The notes beneath the pieces are model-generated. The model did not search any database, had not been told where the DNA came from, and was given only the letters and a program-made list of their open reading frames with translations. Below are positions 1 through 5,191 of a DNA stretch of 7,707 bases, in pieces (position 1 is the first letter of the stretch; every line of letters begins with the position of its first letter). Location: contig CANHPI010000120.1 in assembly GCA_947462425.1 (NCBI GenBank), forward strand, positions 1 through 7,707, read 5' to 3'. Source of the DNA: Bacteroidota bacterium. GTDB lineage: Bacteria > Bacteroidota > Bacteroidia > B-17B0 > B-17BO. The translations under genes and the position numbers were made by a program.

Positions 1-102
1 ACAACGCAAAAAATAAATATTGAAAACTTGGCAAGAGGCGTTTACAATATAGTTATTGAAACAGAGAAAGGAAAAATAACGAAGAGATTTATTAAAAATT
101 AA
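1..102 (+). CDS. C-terminal end of a T9SS-secreted protein (type A sorting domain), 5' partial
   Basis: Frame 1 is open from the first base to a TAA at 100-102 and gives the last 33 residues of a protein. The sequence has the form of the T9SS (Por) type A C-terminal sorting domain: NIENLARGVYNIVIETEKG, then a basic end KRFIKN. The family signature is a 'L.kGvY.v.i....g....k.ik' strand pattern finishing in a short basic tail. Such domains direct Sec-exported cargo through the outer membrane by the type IX secretion system and are then cleaved off. The passenger domain lies outside the window, so its activity (enzyme, adhesin or other) cannot be told. The stop codon overlaps the stop of the convergent pssA by four bases. 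The sorting-domain reading is fairly secure despite the short length. Confidence 0.82.
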   Translation, partial: TTQKINIENLARGVYNIVIETEKGKITKRFIKN

Positions 103-818
103 GTATTTTTTTGTTTCACAAAATCACTTACTATACTAATTAAAATGTATAGGATGATAATTAAAGGAATAGCAATAAGTTGAAGCGTAGCTATTAAAGC
201 TACACTCAATCCTATGAACATAAAACGAATTTCGTTTCCTTTCCATTTGAAATTTTTGAATTTTAATGCAAATAAATGTATTTCAGAAACAAGTAACATA
301 CTTAGTATTAATGAAAAAAAGCATAAAGTAAAAGGATTTAGTATAAACTGAAATTTATCACCCTCTAATATTAATGGAATGGAACAAATAAATATTGCAT
401 TTGCGGGAGTTGGTACTCCAATAAAAGAATCGGTTTGACGGTTATCATTGTTAAATTTAGCTAATCTAACAGCCGATAATACTGGAATTATGAACGCGAA
501 ATACGCAAGAGAATTAGATGTATCATTACTATTTGGATTTTGAGCTATAACACTTATTCTTATTAGCTGATACATTACAAAACCTGGCACAACACCAAAA
601 GTTACCATATCTGCCAAGCTATCTAAATCTTTTCCTATTGGTGAACTTACATTTAGTAACCGAGCAACAAAGCCATCAAAAAAATCGAAGATTGCAGCCA
701 AACCAACTAAATAGGCAGCATGAACTAAATTACCTTCAAAAATTTGTACAATAGCTAAACAACCACAAATTAAATTGCAACAAGTAATAGCATTAGGGAT
801 ATGTTTTTTTACATTCAT
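99..818 (-). CDS. pssA: CDP-diacylglycerol--serine O-phosphatidyltransferase (phosphatidylserine synthase)
   Basis: Integral membrane enzyme that joins CDP-diacylglycerol and L-serine to make phosphatidylserine, the precursor of phosphatidylethanolamine, with release of CMP. The CDP-alcohol phosphatidyltransferase motif D-x2-D-G-x2-A-R-x8-G-x3-D-x3-D is complete: D45, D48-G49, A52-R53, G62, D66 and D70, numbering from the chosen start. The N-terminus MNVKKHIPNAITCCNLICGC is the usual one for Bacteroidota PssA, followed by several hydrophobic membrane segments and a C-terminal tail ending KQKNT. I chose the ATG at 818 (239 aa). An in-frame ATG at 929 would add 37 poorly conserved, Phe/Ile/Tyr/Asn-rich residues ahead of the family N-terminus. 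There is no Shine-Dalgarno; the leader is AT-rich. The gene is convergent with the T9SS cargo and divergent from htrA. The phosphatidylserine decarboxylase gene (psd) is not in the window. Confidence 0.93.
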   Translation of the reverse strand: MNVKKHIPNAITCCNLICGCLAIVQIFEGNLVHAAYLVGLAAIFDFFDGFVARLLNVSSPIGKDLDSLADMVTFGVVPGFVMYQLIRISVIAQNPNSNDTSNSLAYFAFIIPVLSAVRLAKFNNDNRQTDSFIGVPTPANAIFICSIPLILEGDKFQFILNPFTLCFFSLILSMLLVSEIHLFALKFKNFKWKGNEIRFMFIGLSVALIATLQLIAIPLIIILYILISIVSDFVKQKNT

Positions 819-960
819 AATAGTTTGTAAATATATAAAAATGCTAAGACTTATGTTATTTGAAAAATTGTAAAAATAAATATAAACCGAAGTATTCAAA
901 ATAATTGTATTGAAAGAAAACAGTTTCATTTAGAAATCCAAAATAAATGTAAATGAATGG

Positions 961-1013
961 TAGGCTAAACGAAGGAAGCTGAAATTAATAATTTTATTAT
1001 GTCATTTAGCCTA
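961..1013. repeat. 9-bp perfect inverted repeat with 35-nt loop
   Basis: TAGGCTAAA at 961-969 is matched exactly by TTTAGCCTA at 1005-1013. The loop contains a smaller AT-only self-complementary stretch around 982-994. There is no T-run after it that would make it a terminator. It could be a two-site operator, a folded leader or chance; function is unknown. Confidence 0.45.
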
Positions 1014-1078
1014 TTAAATCACTAAGTAATTTGATGTGCGTCATGAAATATTATTATAATCAACTGTTAATTTGCCTA

Positions 1079-1086
1079 TAATTTTG
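1079..1086 (+). promoter_or_regulatory. Candidate -7 promoter element for htrA
   Basis: TAATTTTG matches the Bacteroidota housekeeping -7 consensus TAnnTTTG exactly. Transcription would start near 1092 and give a leader of about 105 nt that contains the 1140-1164 hairpin. No TTG stands at the expected 17-23 bp upstream spacing, so the call is tentative. Confidence 0.3.
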
Positions 1087-1139
1087 TAATTGTAGATAGT
1101 GTAATCAACTATGCAAATTCAAGAATTTATTGGATTGTT

Positions 1140-1164
1140 TTATGAAATGCAATTTATTTCATAA
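1140..1164. promoter_or_regulatory. 9-bp perfect hairpin/inverted repeat just upstream of htrA
   Basis: TTATGAAAT (1140-1148) and ATTTCATAA (1156-1164) are exact reverse complements around a 7-nt loop and end 32 bp before the htrA ATG. The position fits an operator for a dimeric regulator or a leader hairpin. htrA-type genes are usually stress-controlled, so regulation here is plausible, but nothing in the sequence identifies a regulator. Confidence 0.4.
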
Positions 1165-1196
1165 TCTAATTCTGTTATATTATAATACAAAAATTC

Positions 1197-2666
1197 ATGA
1201 ATAAAAACTTAATAATTCTTAGCGGCTTATGTTTAGTAATTATTGGATGTAAATGTCAAGACAGTAAATTTAACAGCTCCAAGAAACCGAATCAGATTAG
1301 TTTATTTGAAGAAAAACAAAGGAGAGATATAGCACGCAATAATATTAAACTAGAGTCTAAATCATCTAGTTCGATTTTTAATTTTAGGGAGGCGGCTAAA
1401 AAAGTAACATTGGGTGTTGTGTATATAAGAGCCACATTTAACCATGATAATAATCAATTTTTTGGACCAATAAATGATGATTTTTGGCGCCGATTTTTTT
1501 CGGATGTTTTAGATTCAAAATTTAAAGTGGAGGCATCAGGTGTGATTGTAAGTAGTGATGGGTATATTGTCACAAATGACCATGTAATTGAAAATGCTGA
1601 TGATATTGAGGTATTGCTTCACGATAAGAGAGTTTACAAAGCAAAAGTTGTTGGCATTGATCCTGAAACAGATTTAGCTTTATTAAAAATTCAAGAAACT
1701 AATATGAACTTTATTGAGTTTGGTAACTCTGATGATGTTGAAGTTGGAGATTGGGTTCTTGCTGTTGGAAACCCATTCAACTTAACATCAACAGTTACTT
1801 CAGGCATCGTTAGTGCAAAGGCTAGAAATATTAATATTTTAAAACGTAAAGATGCTGTTGAATCATATATTCAAACTGACGCAGTAATGAATATTGGTAA
1901 TAGCGGTGGTGCTTTAGTTGATTATCAGGGAAAATTAATAGGAATTAACGCAGCCATCACAACTCCAACAGGAGCATTTGCAGGCTACTCATTTGCGATT
2001 CCTGTAAATATTGTAAAAAAAATTATTGATGATTTATTAATTAACGGAAAAGTAAAAAGAGGCTATTTAGGAATGGTATTAAAAAATATTTCTGATTCAG
2101 AGTCAAGGCTACTAAATACTAAGATAACAAATGGAGTTTATGTTGACAGTTTGATTACGGGTGGAGCAGCAATTGAAGCCGAGTTAAAAACAAATGATAT
2201 TATTACAGCAATTGGTAATCGCAAGATAGAGACGCTAGCGCAGTTGCAGGAGATTATTGCACAACACCGTCCAGGAGAAAAAATTATTATTACTGTAATT
2301 CGTAAAGGCAAAGAGAAAAAAACGTTATTAACTCTTAAAGAATACGAAGGTACTGAAACAGATACATTGGTTGCTATGGCCGAAATGCTTATTAATTTAG
2401 GAATAAGATTAGTAGAGTTATCTGAAAAAGAAAAAAAACAATTAAAACTTTCTAATGGTTTAAAAATTACAGAAATTAAAAATGGTAAAATAGATACTTA
2501 TACAAGTATTAAGCCTGGATTTATTATAATAAAGGTAAATGGAAAAGCTATTACAACTAGAGAAGAGTTTATTAAAGAATATCTGAACACTAAAGATGTT
2601 TTTACACTGGAAGGAGTTTATCCAAGTTCTTCTATAATTTATTTTTATTCGTTTGATATTGGCTAG
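1197..2666 (+). CDS. HtrA/Deg-family periplasmic serine protease with two PDZ domains, probable lipoprotein
   Basis: Protein-quality-control protease/chaperone of the DegP/DegQ/HtrA family, acting in the periplasm on misfolded envelope proteins. The trypsin-like domain (about 66-285) has an intact catalytic triad: H129 in TNDHV, D159 in DPETDLALLK, and S236 in GNSGGAL. PDZ1 spans about 288-380 (starting RGYLGMVL). A more divergent PDZ2 spans about 395-489 and ends in LEGVYPSSSIIYFYSFDIG, a form I associate with Bacteroidota homologues. At 489 aa it is full length for a two-PDZ member. The N-terminus is hydrophobic with IIGC at 15-18, which resembles a lipobox, so C18 may be lipidated; a second Cys follows at 20. 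The ATG at 1197 supplies the signal peptide and no other start does so as well. It stands alone, with long spacers on both sides. Subtype (DegP or DegQ) cannot be assigned. Confidence 0.93.
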   Translation: MNKNLIILSGLCLVIIGCKCQDSKFNSSKKPNQISLFEEKQRRDIARNNIKLESKSSSSIFNFREAAKKVTLGVVYIRATFNHDNNQFFGPINDDFWRRFFSDVLDSKFKVEASGVIVSSDGYIVTNDHVIENADDIEVLLHDKRVYKAKVVGIDPETDLALLKIQETNMNFIEFGNSDDVEVGDWVLAVGNPFNLTSTVTSGIVSAKARNINILKRKDAVESYIQTDAVMNIGNSGGALVDYQGKLIGINAAITTPTGAFAGYSFAIPVNIVKKIIDDLLINGKVKRGYLGMVLKNISDSESRLLNTKITNGVYVDSLITGGAAIEAELKTNDIITAIGNRKIETLAQLQEIIAQHRPGEKIIITVIRKGKEKKTLLTLKEYEGTETDTLVAMAEMLINLGIRLVELSEKEKKQLKLSNGLKITEIKNGKIDTYTSIKPGFIIIKVNGKAITTREEFIKEYLNTKDVFTLEGVYPSSSIIYFYSFDIG

Positions 2667-2723
2667 CGGTTAATAATACTTTATTCAATTAATAATTTAT
2701 ACTATAATTACCATTTAGTTTTA

Positions 2724-2744
2724 GAAAAATTACTTTAATTTTTC
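2724..2744 (+). terminator. Possible htrA terminator hairpin
   Basis: GAAAAATTA and TAATTTTTC form a perfect 9-bp stem with a 3-nt loop, 58 bp after the htrA stop. The stem is almost all A:T and the following sequence has scattered T residues rather than a clean T-run, so it would be a weak terminator. Confidence 0.35.
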
Positions 2745-2771
2745 ATTCTAATAATTCTCTTCAACTTTATT

Positions 2772-2830
2772 ATTAGTAATAGCCAATTCGAAGGGATAAA
2801 TGTTTTAAATATTGGAAACGTATTACTAAT
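2772..2830. repeat. 10-bp perfect inverted repeat with nested 5-bp stem
   Basis: ATTAGTAATA (2772-2781) is the exact reverse complement of TATTACTAAT (2821-2830). Inside it, CCAAT (2783-2787) pairs with ATTGG (2811-2815), so the whole could fold as a long interrupted hairpin. It lies 90 bp before the start of the 2921 lipoprotein gene, upstream of that gene's candidate promoter. It is therefore more likely a DNA-level site or part of the htrA 3' end than a leader of the lipoprotein mRNA. Function unknown. Confidence 0.45.
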
Positions 2831-2896
2831 CAAATAATAAATAGTTTAAAATTTGTCAAAAATTATCTTAACCATATTTTATAAATACTTTTTGAT

Positions 2897-2904
2897 TAAA
2901 TTTG
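2897..2904 (+). promoter_or_regulatory. Candidate -7 promoter element for the 2921 lipoprotein
   Basis: TAAATTTG is an exact TAnnTTTG match. A start near 2910 would give a leader of only about 10 nt. No TTG is found at the expected -33 position (the nearest TTTG, 2852-2855, is too far), so strength is uncertain. Confidence 0.35.
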
Positions 2905-2920
2905 TTTAAAAGATTAGACG

Positions 2921-3340
2921 ATGAAAAAAATATACTACTTATTATTTATGGCTGCTGCCCTTGCAATTACATCATGCGCCTCTGACGATAAGGATGAACC
3001 AAGCCCTTCAACTGATATTAGAGATAATTTTGTGGCTTATTGGAATGTTATCGAAAATAGTTCAGTTATAGGCGGTGCAAATTCATTTGTAGTTAATATT
3101 ACAAAATCCACTACAAATTCAAATGAAATAGTACTTAATAATTTTTCCGGTCTTACAGTTTCAGCAAGGGCATCTGTGAGCAATAATAATATTACAATAC
3201 CTTATCAGCAATTGGGCACCATAGGTTTTACACAAGGTTCAGGAACTTTAACAAACGCTACTACTATTTCACTAAGTTATACAAATACAATTGGTTCTAC
3301 TGCTGCAGATAATTGCACTGCCATTTACACAAAGCAATAG
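2921..3340 (+). CDS. Small lipoprotein, probably surface-exposed, beta-rich
   Basis: 139 aa. A basic start (MKK), a hydrophobic core and a lipobox AITSC predict lipidation at C19. The residues after the Cys, ASDDKDE, resemble the Ser/Asp-rich lipoprotein export signal that sends Bacteroidota lipoproteins to the cell surface. The mature part (from about 34) starts RDNFVAYWNVIENS and continues with alternating hydrophobic and Ser/Thr/Asn-rich stretches, as expected for a small all-beta domain. I recognise the general style from Flavobacteria-like genomes but cannot name a family or an activity. Two Cys remain after lipidation (C19 and one near the C-terminus in DNCTAIY). It is flanked by its own candidate promoter (2897) and a clear terminator (3383-3411), so it is probably transcribed alone. 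Confidence 0.8.
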   Translation: MKKIYYLLFMAAALAITSCASDDKDEPSPSTDIRDNFVAYWNVIENSSVIGGANSFVVNITKSTTNSNEIVLNNFSGLTVSARASVSNNNITIPYQQLGTIGFTQGSGTLTNATTISLSYTNTIGSTAADNCTAIYTKQ

Positions 3341-3382
3341 TCCCATTTTTAGGCCAAATCTAACCACTTACCAACTCAATAT

Positions 3383-3411
3383 AGCCACATCTCAAATGGA
3401 TGTGGTTTTTT
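3383..3411 (+). terminator. Rho-independent terminator of the 2921 lipoprotein
   Basis: CCACATC (3385-3391) pairs with GATGTGG (3399-3405) around a 7-nt loop, extended by a G:T and an A:T pair, and runs into six T residues (3406-3411). It lies 43 bp after the stop codon. This is the canonical form for the + strand. Confidence 0.85.
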
Positions 3412-3464
3412 GTTTGTTTGTACTTTAATTTTACAATAGCAAACATATCTTATTCGCGATAATG

Positions 3465-3483
3465 ATTTGTTTTGTAAACAAAT
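3465..3483. promoter_or_regulatory. 8-bp perfect inverted repeat upstream of the TonB-family gene
   Basis: ATTTGTTT (3465-3472) and AAACAAAT (3476-3483) are exact reverse complements with a 3-nt centre, ending 28 bp before the ATG at 3512. The compact size and position fit an operator. The repeat overlaps the TTG at 3467 and the ATG at 3482 that could otherwise serve as starts, which supports the later start at 3512. Confidence 0.4.
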
Positions 3484-3511
3484 GAATTATAAATCTTTAA
3501 AAATTTATGTT

Positions 3512-4321
3512 ATGAATATCTTAGGAAATAACTCAAGTAAACTAAATGAAGTGATTTTTGAAAACAAGAATAAAAATTACGGCGCATATGCCATTAGATC
3601 AAGTTATAATGATTCATTAAAAAAATCATTAATTTATTTATGCAGTATTGTATTTCTATTATTTGGTTCTGTCATTATTTCGAACAAAATGAATGGAGTA
3701 GCGGTAAATGAAATTCCATTAACGTTTGAAGATCCGAAAATCGATTTATTGGTTTATACAACTGAAGTTGATATGACTCCTCCTGTATTGGAACCTCATA
3801 AAAATGTTTCTGTTGCAACTGCACCAAAAGGAACTATTGGCACAACTGTTACCGACGATGTTATTGAAACAAATACAGTAAGTTTAACTACTTTAGTTAG
3901 TGGAACAGGTTCACCAACAGCTACTGGAGTGTCTAATATTGGAACAGAAACTTCAACAGTAACAACAATAACAATTGCTAATTCGCTACCTGCAGTTATT
4001 AATGAGCCGGTTTCAATTGCAGATGAAATGCCTGAATTTGAAGGAGGTGCAGTTGGTTTGATGAGGTATGTTGGGCAAAATATTACTTACCCTGAACTGG
4101 CTAAAATAATTAATAAAGAAGGTACGGTTTATGTTTCCTTTGTAGTAAATGAGTTAGGGTTTGTAGAAAATGCAAAAGTGATGCGTGGAATTGGTTATGG
4201 TTGCGATGAAGAAGTTTTAAGAGTGGTAAGTAAAATGCCAAGATGGAAAAAAGTTGGCAAAAATGGCGGTCATCCCGTAAAGGTAAGATATAATATTCCG
4301 GTATCGTTTCGTTTAAAATAA
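3512..4321 (+). CDS. TonB-family energy transducer protein
   Basis: Inner-membrane-anchored periplasmic protein that couples the proton motive force (via ExbB/ExbD) to TonB-dependent outer-membrane receptors. From the ATG at 3512 the product is 269 aa. Residues 1-30 hold the Bacteroidota TonB N-terminal motif (EVIFENKNKNYGAYAIR); one membrane helix spans about 39-57. A periplasmic linker (about 60-165) is rich in Thr, Val and Ser. PEFEGG is at 174-179, and the TonB C-terminal domain (about 180-269) carries YPELA, GTVYVSFVV, CDEEVLRVV, MPRWKKVGKNGG and a final PVSFRLK. In-frame starts at 3467 (TTG) and 3482 (ATG) would add 15 or 10 residues ahead of the motif; I prefer 3512 because family members begin only a few residues before it. 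No exbB or exbD is nearby, and Bacteroidota carry several tonB paralogues, so the partner receptor cannot be inferred. Confidence 0.9.
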   Translation: MNILGNNSSKLNEVIFENKNKNYGAYAIRSSYNDSLKKSLIYLCSIVFLLFGSVIISNKMNGVAVNEIPLTFEDPKIDLLVYTTEVDMTPPVLEPHKNVSVATAPKGTIGTTVTDDVIETNTVSLTTLVSGTGSPTATGVSNIGTETSTVTTITIANSLPAVINEPVSIADEMPEFEGGAVGLMRYVGQNITYPELAKIINKEGTVYVSFVVNELGFVENAKVMRGIGYGCDEEVLRVVSKMPRWKKVGKNGGHPVKVRYNIPVSFRLK

Positions 4322-4322
4322 G

Positions 4323-4369
4323 TAAATAAAAAGCTCCAATCAAACATGTTGATTGGAGCTTTTTATTTA
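4323..4369. terminator. Bidirectional terminator between convergent genes
   Basis: Two 21-base arms (4323-4343 and 4349-4369) are exact reverse complements with a 5-nt loop. The GC-containing core AGCTCCAATCA is flanked by A-runs on the left and T-runs on the right, so a U-tract is produced on both strands. It begins 1 bp after the TonB-family stop and ends 14 bp before the stop of the minus-strand lipoprotein, and would serve both genes. Confidence 0.92.
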
Positions 4370-4383
4370 TTTAAAAAAATCTA

Positions 4384-4908
4384 TTAATCGTTCGGAGCTT
4401 CTTTTGCAACTATTTTTTTAGCAGAATCAAACATTTTTTGAATCTCGTCTTTACTCAAAGGCACACCATCTGCAGGAACAATATCTTCAAAAACATATGT
4501 ATTTTTTCCAATTTTTTGAATTGAATAAAAATGATATTCTGGCTTAGTAATTTCGCTTTCCCACATAATTGTCAATGGCTCATTAACTACGAAAGATTTA
4601 AAAATATTAATATCATTAGATTTAATATCACTTTTTTTTAATTCAATATCTCCTGGGTCTTCAGTAATTGATAGTTGGAATCCTTTTCCCATTTTAATTT
4701 CTAAAGCTCCCCAACTTTGTTCAACTATTTCTAATTTTGCTGTTGTTGTATCTGGAACAAAAATGGAAAACTGTTTGCCGAATTTACTCAAGTCTAAAGT
4801 AATCATTCCCGCAGGAACCTCCATGTTTTTTTGAGATTCGTCACCGCCACAAGATATAATGGTAATAGATAATGTTAATACTGAAATAAGTGTAAGTAAT
4901 TTTTTCAT
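4384..4908 (-). CDS. Predicted lipoprotein of unknown function
   Basis: 174 aa. MKK, a hydrophobic stretch and a lipobox IISC predict signal peptidase II cleavage and lipidation at C20; GGDESQ follows, a hydrophilic start with acidic residues. The mature protein has no motif I can assign. It includes a Thr-rich turn in FVPDTTTAKLEIVEQSWG, a middle section with many Lys/Asp (about 80-105), an aromatic strand YHFYSIQKIG (about 125-134) and a short acidic, Lys-containing helix at the C-terminus. The only Cys is C20. It is convergent with the TonB-family gene and shares the 4323-4369 terminator, which says nothing of function. The ATG at 4908 is the only start that yields a complete signal peptide. 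No ribosome-binding site is visible, as is usual in this phylum. Confidence 0.82.
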   Translation of the reverse strand: MKKLLTLISVLTLSITIISCGGDESQKNMEVPAGMITLDLSKFGKQFSIFVPDTTTAKLEIVEQSWGALEIKMGKGFQLSITEDPGDIELKKSDIKSNDINIFKSFVVNEPLTIMWESEITKPEYHFYSIQKIGKNTYVFEDIVPADGVPLSKDEIQKMFDSAKKIVAKEAPND

Positions 4909-4955
4909 AGATAAAATTATTGTTTTTTAGTTATATGGGTAGCCAGTTTATTTTT

Positions 4956-4973
4956 TCTCGATAGCTATCGGGA
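4956..4973. repeat. Near-perfect 18-bp palindrome with CGATAGCTATCG core
   Basis: CGATAGCTATCG (4959-4970) is a perfect 12-bp palindrome. It extends to 18 bp (4956-4973) with one T:G mismatch that would still pair in RNA. It lies in the 5' leader of the minus-strand lipoprotein. From memory, similar CCGATAGCTATCGG-like palindromes recur in noncoding DNA of some Bacteroidota, so this may be one copy of a dispersed genomic repeat; I cannot check this here. Confidence 0.6.
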
Positions 4974-4989
4974 GGTGTTTTTGTTTCGG

Positions 4990-4997
4990 CAAACATA
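4990..4997 (-). promoter_or_regulatory. Candidate -7 promoter element for the 4384-4908 lipoprotein
   Basis: Read on the minus strand the sequence is TATGTTTG, an exact TAnnTTTG match. Transcription would start near 4984 and give a leader of about 75 nt that includes the 4956-4973 palindrome. A second exact match (TATATTTG) lies at 5061-5054. Neither has a good -33 TTG. Confidence 0.35.
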
Positions 4998-5078
4998 GCT
5001 ATATAAATATTAATTTTTTGAAACAGAATAATCGGATTACTATTTTTATCGAACAAATATAATGTATAGAGGCGTTTT

Positions 5079-5127
5079 ATTAAAACATAAATGCCACTAT
5101 TTTAGTAGTGGCATTTATGTTTTAGTA
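5079..5127. terminator. Strong terminator-like hairpin with no adjacent gene end
   Basis: AAAACATAAATGCCACTA (5082-5099) is exactly complementary to 5106-5123, with a 6-nt loop; further A:T and one G:T pair extend the stem outward. It has A-rich and T-rich flanks on both strands, like a bidirectional terminator. On the minus strand it could be a second terminator behind the histone-like gene. On the plus strand no gene ends before it, which leaves room for a short transcript from 4909-5080. Confidence 0.75.
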
Positions 5128-5163
5128 TTTAGTTTAAAATAAAACTTGAAATGTTTTTTAAAT

Positions 5164-5190
5164 AAAAAACCCCGCTAGTGCGGGGTTTTT
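5164..5190 (-). terminator. Terminator of the histone-like gene
   Basis: AAAAACCCCGC (5165-5175) pairs with GCGGGGTTTTT (5180-5190) around a TAGT loop: an 11-bp stem with a six-G:C core. On the minus strand it begins 1 bp after the stop of the histone-like gene and is followed by a run of six T. It is nearly symmetrical, so it could also act on the plus strand. Confidence 0.92.
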
Positions 5191-5191
5191 A

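Larger units (their letters stand above)
819..1196. other. Divergent intergenic region between pssA and htrA
   Basis: 378 bp with no convincing coding sequence; the best in-frame stretch on the right is only a dozen codons (ATG at 1043). It should hold the promoters of both flanking genes. On the + strand there is a TAnnTTTG match at 1079-1086, without a clear -33 TTG at normal spacing. I found no perfect -7 element for pssA. Two perfect inverted repeats are present: 961-969/1005-1013 with a 35-nt loop, and 1140-1148/1156-1164 with a 7-nt loop. Both are listed separately. Confidence 0.6.

Noticed and set aside
819..929. N-terminal extension of pssA from the ATG at 929
   Set aside because: The extra 37 residues are low-complexity and precede the normal family N-terminus at 818; they would also consume the likely promoter region.
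3440..3447. TATGTTTG on the minus strand, an exact -7 match
   Set aside because: It would only drive antisense transcription into the 3383-3411 terminator; no minus-strand gene lies downstream, so a chance match is more likely.
3467..3511. Earlier TTG or ATG starts of the TonB-family gene
   Set aside because: They overlap the inverted repeat at 3465-3483 and add residues ahead of the conserved N-terminal motif that homologues do not normally have.
4110..4343. 77-codon minus-strand open frame at the end of the TonB-family gene
   Set aside because: It is antisense to the conserved TonB C-terminal domain, its N-terminal codons lie in the bidirectional terminator and the product is not protein-like.
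5062..5142. 26-codon plus-strand frame starting ATGTATAGAGG
   Set aside because: It reads straight through the 5079-5127 hairpin, has no leader or homologous look, and is short enough to arise by chance.
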